From an uncultured Sphingomonadaceae bacterium (GTDB lineage: Bacteria; Pseudomonadota; Alphaproteobacteria; Sphingomonadales; Sphingomonadaceae), in NCBI GenBank assembly GCA_947493325.1, contig CANLQI010000001.1:252501-316500 (forward strand): 64,000 nt of DNA, in the 5' to 3' direction. The position numbers were made by a program, and so were the translations under genes. Every line of letters starts with the position of its first letter. Position 1 is the first letter of the stretch. A model generated the notes under the pieces. It saw only the letters and a list, made by a program, of their open reading frames with translations. It did no database searches and had not been told where the DNA came from. Positions 34,698 to 43,077 of the stretch are shown here, piece after piece.

Positions 34698-36218
34698 ATG
34701 GCCACAGCACTTAATTTTGATAATGATTCATCTTCGGGTGAGGCATCTGCAATACAGCAGCTTCCACGTAATATCGAAGCGGAGGCAGCATTTCTGGGTG
34801 CGCTTCTGATCGACAACCGGGTTGCCGAAGACGTGCCGATCAAGCTGAAAGCGGAACATTTTTTTGAGCCCACCCATGCACGTATATATGAGCAGATATT
34901 GAAACTGCTCGACCGCAATATGGTGGTGACGCCGGTGACACTGAAGCCGTATTTCGAGGCTGATGAAGGCCTTAAGGAACTCGGCGGGCTTGGCTATCTT
35001 GCCAAACTGACAGGTGACGGAGCGGGCCTGATCGGCGCGCGGGATTTTGCGTCACAGATATACGACCTCGCGCTTTTGCGCGCTTTGGTACAGGTCGGGC
35101 GGTCGCTGGTCGACAATGCAATGGACACCAGCGAATCGGTTGATCCCAAAGGGCAGATCGAACATGCGGAGTCAGCGCTCTATTCGGTGGCCGAAGGTGA
35201 CGGCGACAGCAGCGGGGCAGTATCTTTCGGCGCGGCCACTACCGAAGCCGTCAAAATGGCCGAAAAGGCCTTTAACAGCGGCGGCAGCCTGTCCGGCATC
35301 ACCACCGGGCTTACATCGGTCAACGAAAAGATCGGCGGCATGCATAATAGCGACCTTACCATCCTGGCCGGGCGTCCGGGCATGGGCAAGACCTCGCTGG
35401 CGACCAACTTTGCATTTAATGCGGCATCGCGCTGGAGTCGGGAAGATATTGACGGTATCGAACCTGCCAAACGGGTCGGCGCCAAAGTCGCTTTTTTCAG
35501 TCTTGAGATGTCTGCAGATCAACTCGCCACACGTATTTTGGCGCAGGAATCCGGCATCTCTTCCGAAGCGCTGCGTATGGGTAAGATCAGCCGTGAGGAT
35601 TTCCATAACCTGTCGCGCGCGAGTCAGGAGCTGCAGGACCTGCCGCTGTTTATCGACGATACCCCCGCGCTGACGATTGCGGCGCTGCGCACGCGGGCGC
35701 GGCGGCTGAAAAGACGTCACGATATCGGCCTGATCATTGTGGATTACCTGCAACTTTTGCAGGGCAGCGGCAAGGCCAATGACAACCGTGTGAACGAGAT
35801 TTCGGAGATCAGCCGGGGCCTTAAGACATTGGCCAAAGAATTGAATGTGCCGGTGCTTGCGCTGTCACAGCTCAGCCGTGCGGTGGAACAGCGTGAGGAT
35901 AAGACCCCGCAGCTTTCCGACCTGCGCGAATCCGGTTCGATCGAGCAGGACGCCGACATGGTGCTATTCGTCTACCGCGAAGATTATTACGTCGCGTCCA
36001 AGGAACCGAAAACACCCAATGATGGCGATGACGCCAAAATCCACGACGCGCACGCGCAATGGGCGATGGAGATGGAACGGGTGTTCGGGCTTGCCGAACT
36101 GGTTGTGGCCAAATCGCGGCATGGTTCCACCGGCAAGGTAAAGATGAAATTTGAAGCGAAAGTAACCCGCTTCAGCGATTTGGCATCCGACGCCTATGCG
36201 CCTGAGGCGTATGAGTGA
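34698..36218 (+). CDS. dnaB: Replicative DNA helicase DnaB
   Basis: A 506-residue hexameric helicase that unwinds DNA at the replication fork. The N-terminal domain (PRNIEAEAAFLGALLIDN) interacts with primase. The RecA-like domain has Walker A AGRPGMGKTS (about residue 225), FSLEMSADQLATRILA, Walker B GLIIVDYLQLL and the arginine-containing LRESGSIEQDADMVLFVYR. There is no intein. I start it at MATALNFDNDSS (34698); the longer frame back to 34635 has no conserved sequence. A terminator follows. Confidence 0.96.
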   Translation: MATALNFDNDSSSGEASAIQQLPRNIEAEAAFLGALLIDNRVAEDVPIKLKAEHFFEPTHARIYEQILKLLDRNMVVTPVTLKPYFEADEGLKELGGLGYLAKLTGDGAGLIGARDFASQIYDLALLRALVQVGRSLVDNAMDTSESVDPKGQIEHAESALYSVAEGDGDSSGAVSFGAATTEAVKMAEKAFNSGGSLSGITTGLTSVNEKIGGMHNSDLTILAGRPGMGKTSLATNFAFNAASRWSREDIDGIEPAKRVGAKVAFFSLEMSADQLATRILAQESGISSEALRMGKISREDFHNLSRASQELQDLPLFIDDTPALTIAALRTRARRLKRRHDIGLIIVDYLQLLQGSGKANDNRVNEISEISRGLKTLAKELNVPVLALSQLSRAVEQREDKTPQLSDLRESGSIEQDADMVLFVYREDYYVASKEPKTPNDGDDAKIHDAHAQWAMEMERVFGLAELVVAKSRHGSTGKVKMKFEAKVTRFSDLASDAYAPEAYE

Positions 36219-36224
36219 TTGTTA

Positions 36225-36254
36225 AGCCCCCTCTCCTTTAGGGGGAGGGGGTTT
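36225..36254. terminator. Shared terminator between dnaB and cysH
   Basis: CCCCCTCTCC (36227-36236) pairs with the G-rich right arm (36241-36251) with one mismatch around TTTA. AAG precedes and TTT follows, so it can work for both convergent genes. Confidence 0.75.
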
Positions 36255-36259
36255 AAAAG

Positions 36260-37057
36260 CTAGAACACCGGATCGTTTGCACCGTTATCGTCTTCTGTTC
36301 CCGGCAGCGGTGTGACATCACTATGGATGCCGCATTCGGTTTTGTCCCAGCCTTTCCAGCGGCCTGAGCGGGGGTCTTCGCCGGGAGCCACCTTGCTGGT
36401 ACACGGTGCGCAGCCGATAGAGGGATAGCCTTCGCCTTCCAGCGGATGGCGCGGCAGATCGTATTTTTCGAAATAGGCATCAAGCCACTCTTTGTCCCAA
36501 TTGGCGAGCGGATTGATTTTCAGGCGCCTATTGCTTTTGGCTCCATCAACCTCAAAACGCGGCAGGCCGTTGCGGGTCGAGCTCTGGAAGCCCTTGCGTC
36601 CCGTGATGGTGGCATCATAGTTTATGAGTGCCTTTTCCAGCGGTTTCACCTTGCGGATTTCGCAGCAGCCATCAGGGTCATAGGACCAGCGCAGGCCGGT
36701 TTCGTCTTTGGCCTGCAGTTGCTCTCCATCAGGTTTCAGGATGATGAGGTTGGTTAGGCCAAGCCGTTTTACCAGCGTGTCACGATATTCCAGCGTTTCG
36801 GCAAAATGCTTGCCTGTATCGAGAAACAGCACGGGTACAGATGAATCAATACTGGCAATCATATGCAGCAATACCGCGCTTTCGGTGCCAAATGATGACA
36901 CCACGGCCATATCGCCTGCAATATTTTCGCGGATCACGGTTTCCATCATTTCGGCGGGATCATTGCCGCGGAACATATTGTTCAAACGTATCGCGTCCGC
37001 CTCCGTATAACGCGGGGCAACGTCGAGACGGTCGATGATACGGGCCTGTTCATTCAT
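36260..37057 (-). CDS. cysH: Assimilatory adenylyl-sulfate reductase CysH
   Basis: A 265-residue enzyme that reduces activated sulfate to sulfite in cysteine synthesis. The nucleotide site is SSFGTESAVLLHMI with LFLDTGKHFAETLEYRD. A CC pair (CCEIRKVKPL) and CAPC form the four-cysteine [4Fe-4S] set that marks APS-using enzymes. ECGIH near the C-terminus holds the catalytic cysteine. I start it at MNEQARIID (37057), which overlaps the DUF934 stop by eight bases; the longer frame lies within that gene. It is the last gene of the sulfate-assimilation run. Confidence 0.94.
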   Translation of the reverse strand: MNEQARIIDRLDVAPRYTEADAIRLNNMFRGNDPAEMMETVIRENIAGDMAVVSSFGTESAVLLHMIASIDSSVPVLFLDTGKHFAETLEYRDTLVKRLGLTNLIILKPDGEQLQAKDETGLRWSYDPDGCCEIRKVKPLEKALINYDATITGRKGFQSSTRNGLPRFEVDGAKSNRRLKINPLANWDKEWLDAYFEKYDLPRHPLEGEGYPSIGCAPCTSKVAPGEDPRSGRWKGWDKTECGIHSDVTPLPGTEDDNGANDPVF

Positions 37058-37490
37058 GACGGATTTCCCAGATGGGACCCCGCCCGGAAATGGGTGAGGT
37101 GCCGGATGTTTTCTGGTAGGCATGCGGATAGCGGTTCAGCGCGTCCTGTACCGCCTGTCCATTAAGCGGCTGGTTCGGAGCGGCACTGTCAAAGCCGCAG
37201 CGCAGCATATAGGCGAGTTGATCAACCAGTACATCACCAATGGCACGCAGTTCGCCCGCAAAGCCGTGTTCGCGCAGAATCTGAGCAGCACTGTATCCGC
37301 GGCCATCGCCGAAAACGGGGAAATTGATTTCAACCAGCGCAAGCCGTTCGAGATGCGGCAAAAGGTCGCGGACGTCTTCACCGGGTTCGATACGCACGGC
37401 GGCGGCGTTGCTGGCGTTCGCGAACTCTTCGAGCGAAACAGGTGCGGCATCCGATGCGGGGCGGTCGTTGAATGTGACAGTTTTGCTCAT
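37050..37490 (-). CDS. DUF934 protein of the cysteine operon
   Basis: A 146-residue protein. The core EINFPVFGDGRGYSAAQILRE and ELRAIGDVLVDQLAYMLRCGFD is diagnostic for DUF934, which is encoded between cysI and cysH in many alpha- and betaproteobacteria. Its biochemical role is not settled. The start MSKTVTFNDRP (37490) is chosen because the sequence upstream belongs to a REP-like element, which contributes the spurious extra residues of the longer frame. Confidence 0.9.
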   Translation of the reverse strand: MSKTVTFNDRPASDAAPVSLEEFANASNAAAVRIEPGEDVRDLLPHLERLALVEINFPVFGDGRGYSAAQILREHGFAGELRAIGDVLVDQLAYMLRCGFDSAAPNQPLNGQAVQDALNRYPHAYQKTSGTSPISGRGPIWEIRHE

Positions 37491-37509
37491 GTCAGTTCTC
37501 CCATATTGC

Positions 37510-37590
37510 GCTCCTGCGAAAGCAGGAGCCCAGGGCGGCACGTAGAAACGGCAGCGATTGATGCTCTGGATTCCTGCTTTCGCAGGAATA
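37510..37590. repeat. REP-like element, copy 1
   Basis: Two hairpins facing each other: CTCCTGCGAAAGCAGGAG (37511-37528) and TTCCTGCTTTCGCAGGAA (37571-37588), about 40 bp apart. The second is nearly the reverse complement of the first. It sits in the 111-bp gap between the cysI stop and the DUF934 start. A second copy lies on the other side of cysI. Confidence 0.85.
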
Positions 37591-37601
37591 CGGCCGGTGA
37601 A

Positions 37602-39236
37602 TCAGTCATACAGCGCCTCCTTGAACGGGGCCATGCCAATGCGGCGATAGGTATCGACGAACCGTTCTCCATTGGTGCGGTCACGCAGATACACGTCGGT
37701 GACTTTTTCAACGGCATCGACAATGCCGTCCTCGTCGAAACCGGGGCCGGTAATCTTGGCGAGGCTTACATCTTCTGCGCCGGAACCGCCGAGCGAAAGC
37801 TGGTAATTTTCCACGCCTTTACGGTCCACGCCCAAAATACCGATGTGCCCGGCATGATGATGGCCACAGGCATTGATACAGCCGGAGATTTTGAGCTTGA
37901 GCTCACCCAGTTCTTTCTGACGGCCGATATCGGCGAAACGCTCCCCGATTTTCTGTGCCACCGGTATCGAGCGGGCATTGGCCAGGCTACAATAATCGAG
38001 GCCGGGACAGGCGATCATATCGCTGATCAGGTCAAGATTGGGCGGCGCCAGGCCCGCCTCGTCCAGTTTCTGCCACAGCGCATAGAGATCGGATTTTTTG
38101 ACATGCGGCAGCACGATATTTTGCGCATGCGTTACGCGCAGCTCGTCAAAGCTATACTCTTTTGCAAGATCCGCCATCAGGTCGATCTGGTCCGCGCTGG
38201 CATCGCCGGGAATACCGCCTGTGGGTTTCAGGCTGATATTGGCGATGGCATATCCCGTCTGTTTGTGCGGATGCGTGTTCTGCTCCACCCAGATGCGGAA
38301 ATCGGGATCGGTCAGGTCGAGTTCGTCACGCGCTCTGCTATCATAAGCGGGGTCCTGGAAAAATTCGGTAATCCGCGCCAGTTCAGCAACGGGCGGATTA
38401 AGGCCGAGCGTCTTCATGTGTGCAAACTCTTCCTCAACCTGACGCGTATATTCCTCTGCGCCAAGTTCATGGACAAGGATTTTGATCCGCGCCTTATATT
38501 TATTGTCGCGGCGGCCATAGCGGTTATAGACGCGCAGACAGGCCTCGGCATAATGGATCAGCTCATCCGCTGGCACGAAATCGCGAATTTCAGGGCCGAT
38601 CATCGGGGTGCGGCCCATGCCGCCGCCGACAAAGAATTTTGCGCCCAGCTCGCCTGCGTCGTTACGGACCAGCTGGATGCCGATATCGTGCAGGCGCATT
38701 GCCGCGCGGTCTTCGTCGCTGGCAATCACCGCGATCTTGAACTTGCGCGGCAGATAGGAAAACTCGGGGTGAAAACTCGACCATTGGCGCAAGAGTTCTG
38801 CCCAGGGACGCGGATCGGTAAGCTCGTCCGCTGCTGCGCCTGCAAACTGATCGGAGCTGATATTGCGGATACAGTTTCCGCTGGTCTGGATCGCATGCAT
38901 TTCGACAGTCGCAAGGTCAGCCAAGATATCAGGCGCGTCCTCCAGCTTGATCCAGTTATACTGAATGTTCTGCCGCGTCGTGAAATGGCCATAACCGCGG
39001 TCATATTTACGCGCGATATGACCCAGCATCTTCATCTGCTCGCTGTTGAGCGTGCCATAGGGAATGGCGACGCGCAGCATATAGGCATGGAGCTGCAGAT
39101 ACAGCCCGTTCATCAGCCGGAGCGGTTTGAACTGATCTTCGGTCAATTCGCCCGCAAGGCGGCGGCGCGTCTGATCGCGGAATTCCTCGACACGCGCGTC
39201 CACCATTGCTTGGTCATATTGGTCATATTCATACAT
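37602..39236 (-). CDS. cysI: Nitrite/sulfite reductase hemoprotein, sulfite reductase CysI
   Basis: A 544-residue siroheme and [4Fe-4S] enzyme that reduces sulfite to sulfide with six electrons. Two ferredoxin-like half domains are visible (GYGHFTTRQNIQYNWIKLED). The metal ligands are C-x5-C in CPGLDYCSLA and C-x3-C in CINACGHHH. The context with CysH, DUF934, DUF2849 and SUMT (which makes the siroheme precursor) favours sulfite over nitrite. No separate flavoprotein CysJ gene is present, so the electron donor must be encoded elsewhere, possibly ferredoxin. Confidence 0.93.
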   Translation of the reverse strand: MYEYDQYDQAMVDARVEEFRDQTRRRLAGELTEDQFKPLRLMNGLYLQLHAYMLRVAIPYGTLNSEQMKMLGHIARKYDRGYGHFTTRQNIQYNWIKLEDAPDILADLATVEMHAIQTSGNCIRNISSDQFAGAAADELTDPRPWAELLRQWSSFHPEFSYLPRKFKIAVIASDEDRAAMRLHDIGIQLVRNDAGELGAKFFVGGGMGRTPMIGPEIRDFVPADELIHYAEACLRVYNRYGRRDNKYKARIKILVHELGAEEYTRQVEEEFAHMKTLGLNPPVAELARITEFFQDPAYDSRARDELDLTDPDFRIWVEQNTHPHKQTGYAIANISLKPTGGIPGDASADQIDLMADLAKEYSFDELRVTHAQNIVLPHVKKSDLYALWQKLDEAGLAPPNLDLISDMIACPGLDYCSLANARSIPVAQKIGERFADIGRQKELGELKLKISGCINACGHHHAGHIGILGVDRKGVENYQLSLGGSGAEDVSLAKITGPGFDEDGIVDAVEKVTDVYLRDRTNGERFVDTYRRIGMAPFKEALYD

Positions 39237-39266
39237 GGGCAGTCTGCCTTTTCATTACTATTGCGT

Positions 39267-39336
39267 GCTCCTGCGAAAGCAGGAGCCTAGGGCAATTTCG
39301 CGCTATGCCTCCCTGGATTCCTGCTTTCGCAGGAAT
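39267..39336. repeat. REP-like element, copy 2
   Basis: The same bipartite element as at 37510: CTCCTGCGAAAGCAGGAG (39268-39285) and TTCCTGCTTTCGCAGGAA (39318-39335). The two hairpins are about 32 bp apart and the intervening bases differ. It occupies the gap between the DUF2849 stop and the cysI start. Confidence 0.85.
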
Positions 39337-39362
39337 ACGGAATAGGTTTTGCGCCATTCTGT

Positions 39363-39653
39363 TCATACGCCAACAATCGGAATATCCGTATTAATCGCCA
39401 GGTCGCTGCGCACTGTCGGGCCAGATGCGCGCACGCGTTCTTTGATATGCAGCGGCATTGGACCTTTGTCAGTCATTTCGGCGGCGACGATATAGCTGGC
39501 ATTGACGCGGCGGGCCTTTTCCTCACGGGCCAGTATCGCTTCGCCCTCATCGCCCGCATCCTGCGCGTCGGCAACATGCAGCGACCAGTTTTGACCGCCT
39601 GCCCACCAGATAACATCGCCGGTTTTCAAATCGTTTCCCGTCAGGAGATTCAT
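39363..39653 (-). CDS. DUF2849 protein of the cysteine operon
   Basis: A 96-residue protein. NLLTGNDLKTGDVIWWAGGQNWS is the conserved opening of DUF2849, and a later KERVRASGPTVRSDL is also typical. The family is regularly encoded just before sulfite reductase in alphaproteobacteria, but its role is unknown. It overlaps the SUMT gene by four bases, so translation should be coupled. Confidence 0.9.
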   Translation of the reverse strand: MNLLTGNDLKTGDVIWWAGGQNWSLHVADAQDAGDEGEAILAREEKARRVNASYIVAAEMTDKGPMPLHIKERVRASGPTVRSDLAINTDIPIVGV

Positions 39654-40447
39654 GTGCGTTGTTCCATTTCATATTGCCGCGCCAGCGTTTGAAACTGCGC
39701 AAATTTATCCTGTGCCCCGGACCGTTTCACAACCTCGCCAATGACGATCAGCGCCGGGCTTTTAACATTCTCTCGCGCGATCATGCTGCCGAGGTCAGTC
39801 AGCACAGTGCGCAGCGCGCGGCTGTCACTGCGCGTGCCTTTTTCCAGCACCGCGACCGGTATATCGGGCGACACGCCGTCCGCGATCAGTTTTTCCGAAA
39901 TCATTTCTGACGTGGCAACGCCCATATAGATAACGAGAGTGCGGTCCTGTCCGGCAAGTCCGGCCCAATTCTGATCGGTCAGGCCCTTACACTGGCCCGC
40001 GACAAACGTAACGGCACTGGCCGCATCACGGTGGGTAAGGGGGAGAAGCGCTTCGGCGGCTGCGCCATTGGCCGCGCTGATGCCCGGTATAACCTCTACA
40101 GGGACGCCCGCCACCTTGCAGTCTTCGGCTTCTTCACCGCCGCGCCCGAAGATGAACGGATCGCCGCCCTTCAGGCGCACCACATCATGGCCTTTCATCG
40201 CTTCACCGATCAGTAGCTGGTTGATCTGATCCTGCGGCAAGGTGTGGCGCGCGCGCTGCTTGGCGACCGAAAACAGCTTCGCGTCAGGACGGGCCATATC
40301 CAGTATCGCCTGATCCACCAGCCCATCATGGACGATCAATCGCGCTGACTGTATCAGGCGTGCCGCCTTCAACGTCAGCAGATCGGGGTCACCGGGCCCC
40401 GCGCCGACCAGGTAAACTGTGCCGCTATGCGTATTTTGAACTGGCAT
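39650..40447 (-). CDS. cobA: Uroporphyrinogen-III C-methyltransferase (SUMT)
   Basis: A 265-residue methyltransferase that makes precorrin-2, the precursor of siroheme used by CysI. SAM-binding and substrate motifs are YLVGAGPGDPDLLTLKAARL, RLKGGDPFIFGRGGEE and VIPGISAANGAAAEALLPLTH. It is the single-domain form: the oxidase and ferrochelatase domain of fused CysG is missing and must be supplied elsewhere. I choose MPVQNTHSG (40447), which has AAGG eight bases upstream, over the GTG at 40462. It is the first gene of the cysteine run. Confidence 0.93.
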   Translation of the reverse strand: MPVQNTHSGTVYLVGAGPGDPDLLTLKAARLIQSARLIVHDGLVDQAILDMARPDAKLFSVAKQRARHTLPQDQINQLLIGEAMKGHDVVRLKGGDPFIFGRGGEEAEDCKVAGVPVEVIPGISAANGAAAEALLPLTHRDAASAVTFVAGQCKGLTDQNWAGLAGQDRTLVIYMGVATSEMISEKLIADGVSPDIPVAVLEKGTRSDSRALRTVLTDLGSMIARENVKSPALIVIGEVVKRSGAQDKFAQFQTLARQYEMEQRT

Positions 40448-40823
40448 ATGCCGACCTTTCACACATTGTTTGAACGTGCAATGTGCGGATTACGGCATGC
40501 AAAAGCAAAGCAAATTGTTTTGTGGGCCCGCTAGATATTCTTTATCGTACATTTGGTAGTTGCTCACGAATCTGCCGAATAACGCTTACCAATCACAATT
40601 CTCCATGGATTTTGGCAGATCCCTTTACTTACAGGATCGCAGTAAAATCCTTATAAATTTAGTATGATAAGCTAAGCACGTGATGTCCGGCCGAAACTGC
40701 TTTCAGACCAAGTCTATAGGATGGGGGAGATGTGAATTATCCATGATACTGGAATACATCTTGCTCCGCCTGTGAAATTCCGTATCACAATGCAACGTAA
40801 TAATAGCTGTACAGGAGAGCTCC
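40448..40823. other. Divergent intergenic region, no gene seen
   Basis: These 376 bp hold the promoters of the cysteine run (left) and of the MDR-family gene (right). They are AT-rich, with no open frame of coding character. I see no clear operator, hairpin or repeat. Confidence 0.5.
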
Positions 40824-41942
40824 ATGCCCGAAACAATGAAACAGATTTTTTCCACGCTACATAAAGATGGCACATTGGAAGTGGCTTTGCGTGAAGTGGC
40901 TGTGCCGGTTCCGCAGGCAGGTGAGGTGCTGGTCAAGGTCGGTGCAAGTCCGATCAATCCATCTGATCTGGGTGTGATGTTCTCCATTGCCTATGTCGAT
41001 AATGCCGCAGCGGTGGACGGTGATCTGCCCGCGCTTAAAATGCAGGTGCATCCTGACTTTCTGCCGCGTCTTGGTAACCGAATCGGTCAGGACCTGAGCG
41101 TCGGCAATGAAGGCGCAGGCACGGTGGTGGAGGCCGCCGATGATTCCGGCAAGCCTTTGGTCGGCAAGAAAGTCTGTTTCTTTGGCGGCGGTTCCTATGC
41201 GGAATATCGCTGCGTTCCGGTGATGCAGTGCTTGCCGCTTGGCGATGACGCAGATCTGCGTGATGGCGCATCGTCTTTCGTCAATCCGATGACTGCGCAA
41301 TCGATGATCGAAACCATGAAAATGGAAAATCATACAGGCCTCGTGCATACGGCGGCGGCGTCCAATCTGGGGCAGATGCTCGTGAAACTGTGTCAGGCGG
41401 ACAATGTCCCGCTGGTCAATATCGTGCGCAAACAGGAACAGGTCGATATCCTGAAAGGGCTGGGCGCGCAGCATGTCGTGAATAGCAGCGATGATGATTT
41501 TATGCCGCAGCTGGTCGCCGCGCTGAAAGCGACGGGCGCGACACTGGCATTTGATGCAACCGGCGGCGGTGACCTTGCCAGCAATATATTGAACGCGATG
41601 GAGATCGTCGCGTCGGCAGATATGGAAGAATATAGCGTGTACGGCTCCAACGTTATGAAACAGGTCTATATTTACGGCGGGCTGGATATGTCACCAACGG
41701 TTCTGAACCGCGGTTTCGGTATGGTCTGGGGCATTGGCGGCTGGCTGCTTCCGCCGTTCCTGCAGCGTTTGGGTATGGAAGGCGTTATCCGCCTGCGCAC
41801 CCGCGTGGCGACCGAACTGACAACGACATTTGCAAGTAATTACAGCCATGAGATTTCACTGGCGGATGCGCTGAACCCGGATGTGGCGAAAGCCTATAAT
41901 GCGAAAGCGACCGGCACCAAATATCTGATCGTTCAAAGCTGA
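40824..41942 (+). CDS. Zinc-type alcohol dehydrogenase-like (MDR) oxidoreductase
   Basis: A 372-residue medium-chain reductase. The N-terminal half has GEVLVKVGASPINPSDLGVM and GNEGAGTVVEAA. The Rossmann half has HTAAASNLGQMLVKLCQADN and ATLAFDATGGGDLASNIL. The V-x-V-x-x-S-P-I-N-P-S-D pattern places it with the quinone oxidoreductase type, which uses NADPH and usually has no zinc. No structural-zinc cysteine cluster is seen. The substrate is unknown. CAGGAGAG lies seven bases upstream of the ATG. It is monocistronic. Confidence 0.88.
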   Translation: MPETMKQIFSTLHKDGTLEVALREVAVPVPQAGEVLVKVGASPINPSDLGVMFSIAYVDNAAAVDGDLPALKMQVHPDFLPRLGNRIGQDLSVGNEGAGTVVEAADDSGKPLVGKKVCFFGGGSYAEYRCVPVMQCLPLGDDADLRDGASSFVNPMTAQSMIETMKMENHTGLVHTAAASNLGQMLVKLCQADNVPLVNIVRKQEQVDILKGLGAQHVVNSSDDDFMPQLVAALKATGATLAFDATGGGDLASNILNAMEIVASADMEEYSVYGSNVMKQVYIYGGLDMSPTVLNRGFGMVWGIGGWLLPPFLQRLGMEGVIRLRTRVATELTTTFASNYSHEISLADALNPDVAKAYNAKATGTKYLIVQS

Positions 41943-41979
41943 ACTTATATCCATCGGAACACAAATGCGGCGCGCCCAT

Positions 41980-42585
41980 TTAGCGGCGCGTTGCTTTCAT
42001 TTTATAGACTTCAAACCATGTCTTTTCCGCGTCAGTGGAAAATTCCAGTTTCCATTCCCAGCCATCGGATGTGGGCGCAAGAAAGGTAATTCGCCGTGCC
42101 GGTGTTGGTTTGGGCGATACATAATGCATAACGATATTACCGTTTTCATCCTCGCTTGCGGTAATATGTGTCATGCCCGGAGCGCCCGTCGCCGTCCAGG
42201 TGATTTCCCAGCTTTCCTTTTTGGTGTCATAAAGCCGTAAGTTGGTGCCAACGCCTCCGCCATTGGGCATCCAGTAATCCTGGACGGCCAGACCATTGCC
42301 GATGCAGACAAAATTCCAGCGCGCGCCCTTACCTTCAGTCCAGGTTTTTCCGTCCGGGGATAATTGCCAATCCTGCATATTCCAGTCGCCAAGATAGCGG
42401 CCAAACTGCTCCATCGGCCCGGTAAGGCAGCCTTCATTACCGGTTACCAACACGGATTCGAGTGTGATGTTTTCAGTATCGGCCGATGCTTTTATACCGA
42501 CTGGTGCTTTTGTATCGGCTGTCTGGGCAAAGGCCGCGCCTGTAATAAGGGCAGGCAATGCGGCGGCGGTAATCATTTTTCTCAT
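41980..42585 (-). CDS. Exported protein of unknown function, DUF1579-like
   Basis: A 201-residue protein with a signal peptide (MITAAALPALITGAAFAQ). The mature part has alternating short strands with many Trp residues (GRYLGDWNMQDWQLSPDGK, ARWNFVCIGNGLAVQDYW, NLRLYDTKKESWEITWTA). This fits a small lipocalin-like barrel of the DUF1579 kind. I am not certain of the family. The start at 42585 is preferred over 42633 because GGGGG lies just upstream and the signal begins there. Confidence 0.6.
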   Translation of the reverse strand: MRKMITAAALPALITGAAFAQTADTKAPVGIKASADTENITLESVLVTGNEGCLTGPMEQFGRYLGDWNMQDWQLSPDGKTWTEGKGARWNFVCIGNGLAVQDYWMPNGGGVGTNLRLYDTKKESWEITWTATGAPGMTHITASEDENGNIVMHYVSPKPTPARRITFLAPTSDGWEWKLEFSTDAEKTWFEVYKMKATRR

Positions 42586-42676
42586 AAGTCCCCCTTTACG
42601 GGAGGATAGTTCTATGGGCTGCATTTTGACCAATGCAAAAAGACAAACTGTACAGGTTTTTCGACCAGAACCGGAA

Positions 42677-43033
42677 TCAGCCAGCGTCCATTTCTTCTTC
42701 GGTCAGCATGACGCAGCCATAGCCTTCACGATACTCCGCAACGTGACGCGCGAGTAATGGCACAGAGGCTTCCACCTGCTTGGCATCCGCGTCTTCGGAC
42801 AGCGACACCATTTCCATGCCGTCCTCAAAATCTTTCTTGCAATCTTCCAGCGTGCGTCCTCCAATATGGCGGCAGGCGCACCCGACGCGCGCGCCATAGG
42901 CCGTGCCTGCCTGTGTAAGCCCATGTATTGTGGGCCAGAAATAGAGGAATGCAGCGCCCGCAATAACCAGCACAGCCAATAACAGCCATTTCCATCCGCG
43001 CCCGGCTTTTTTCCCGATTTTCGTTTCCGCCAT
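42677..43033 (-). CDS. Membrane-anchored protein resembling the N-terminal domain of serine hydrolases
   Basis: A 118-residue protein with one membrane helix (GWKWLLLAVLVIAGAAFLYF) and a periplasmic domain. That domain reads AYGARVGCACRHIGGRTLEDC and ends EGYGCVMLTEEE. The spaced pattern Y-x-A-x-x-x-C-x-C-x-x-x-x-G-R plus a late G-C resembles the region that precedes the catalytic domain in several bacterial beta-lactamase-like serine hydrolases. Here it stands alone, divergent to a hydrolase gene that begins 44 bp away and lacks it. The two may act together. The assignment rests on pattern memory. Confidence 0.55.
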   Translation of the reverse strand: MAETKIGKKAGRGWKWLLLAVLVIAGAAFLYFWPTIHGLTQAGTAYGARVGCACRHIGGRTLEDCKKDFEDGMEMVSLSEDADAKQVEASVPLLARHVAEYREGYGCVMLTEEEMDAG

Positions 43034-43077
43034 TTTGCCCCTTGCCAATATGCTGAGTATCCGTGATGCTGGCGGTC

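Noticed and set aside
37122-39290. 722-residue open frame on the plus strand opposite cysI and DUF934
   Set aside because: It is antisense to two well-conserved genes, has no domain character and also runs through REP-like elements. Long antisense frames are common in this codon usage.
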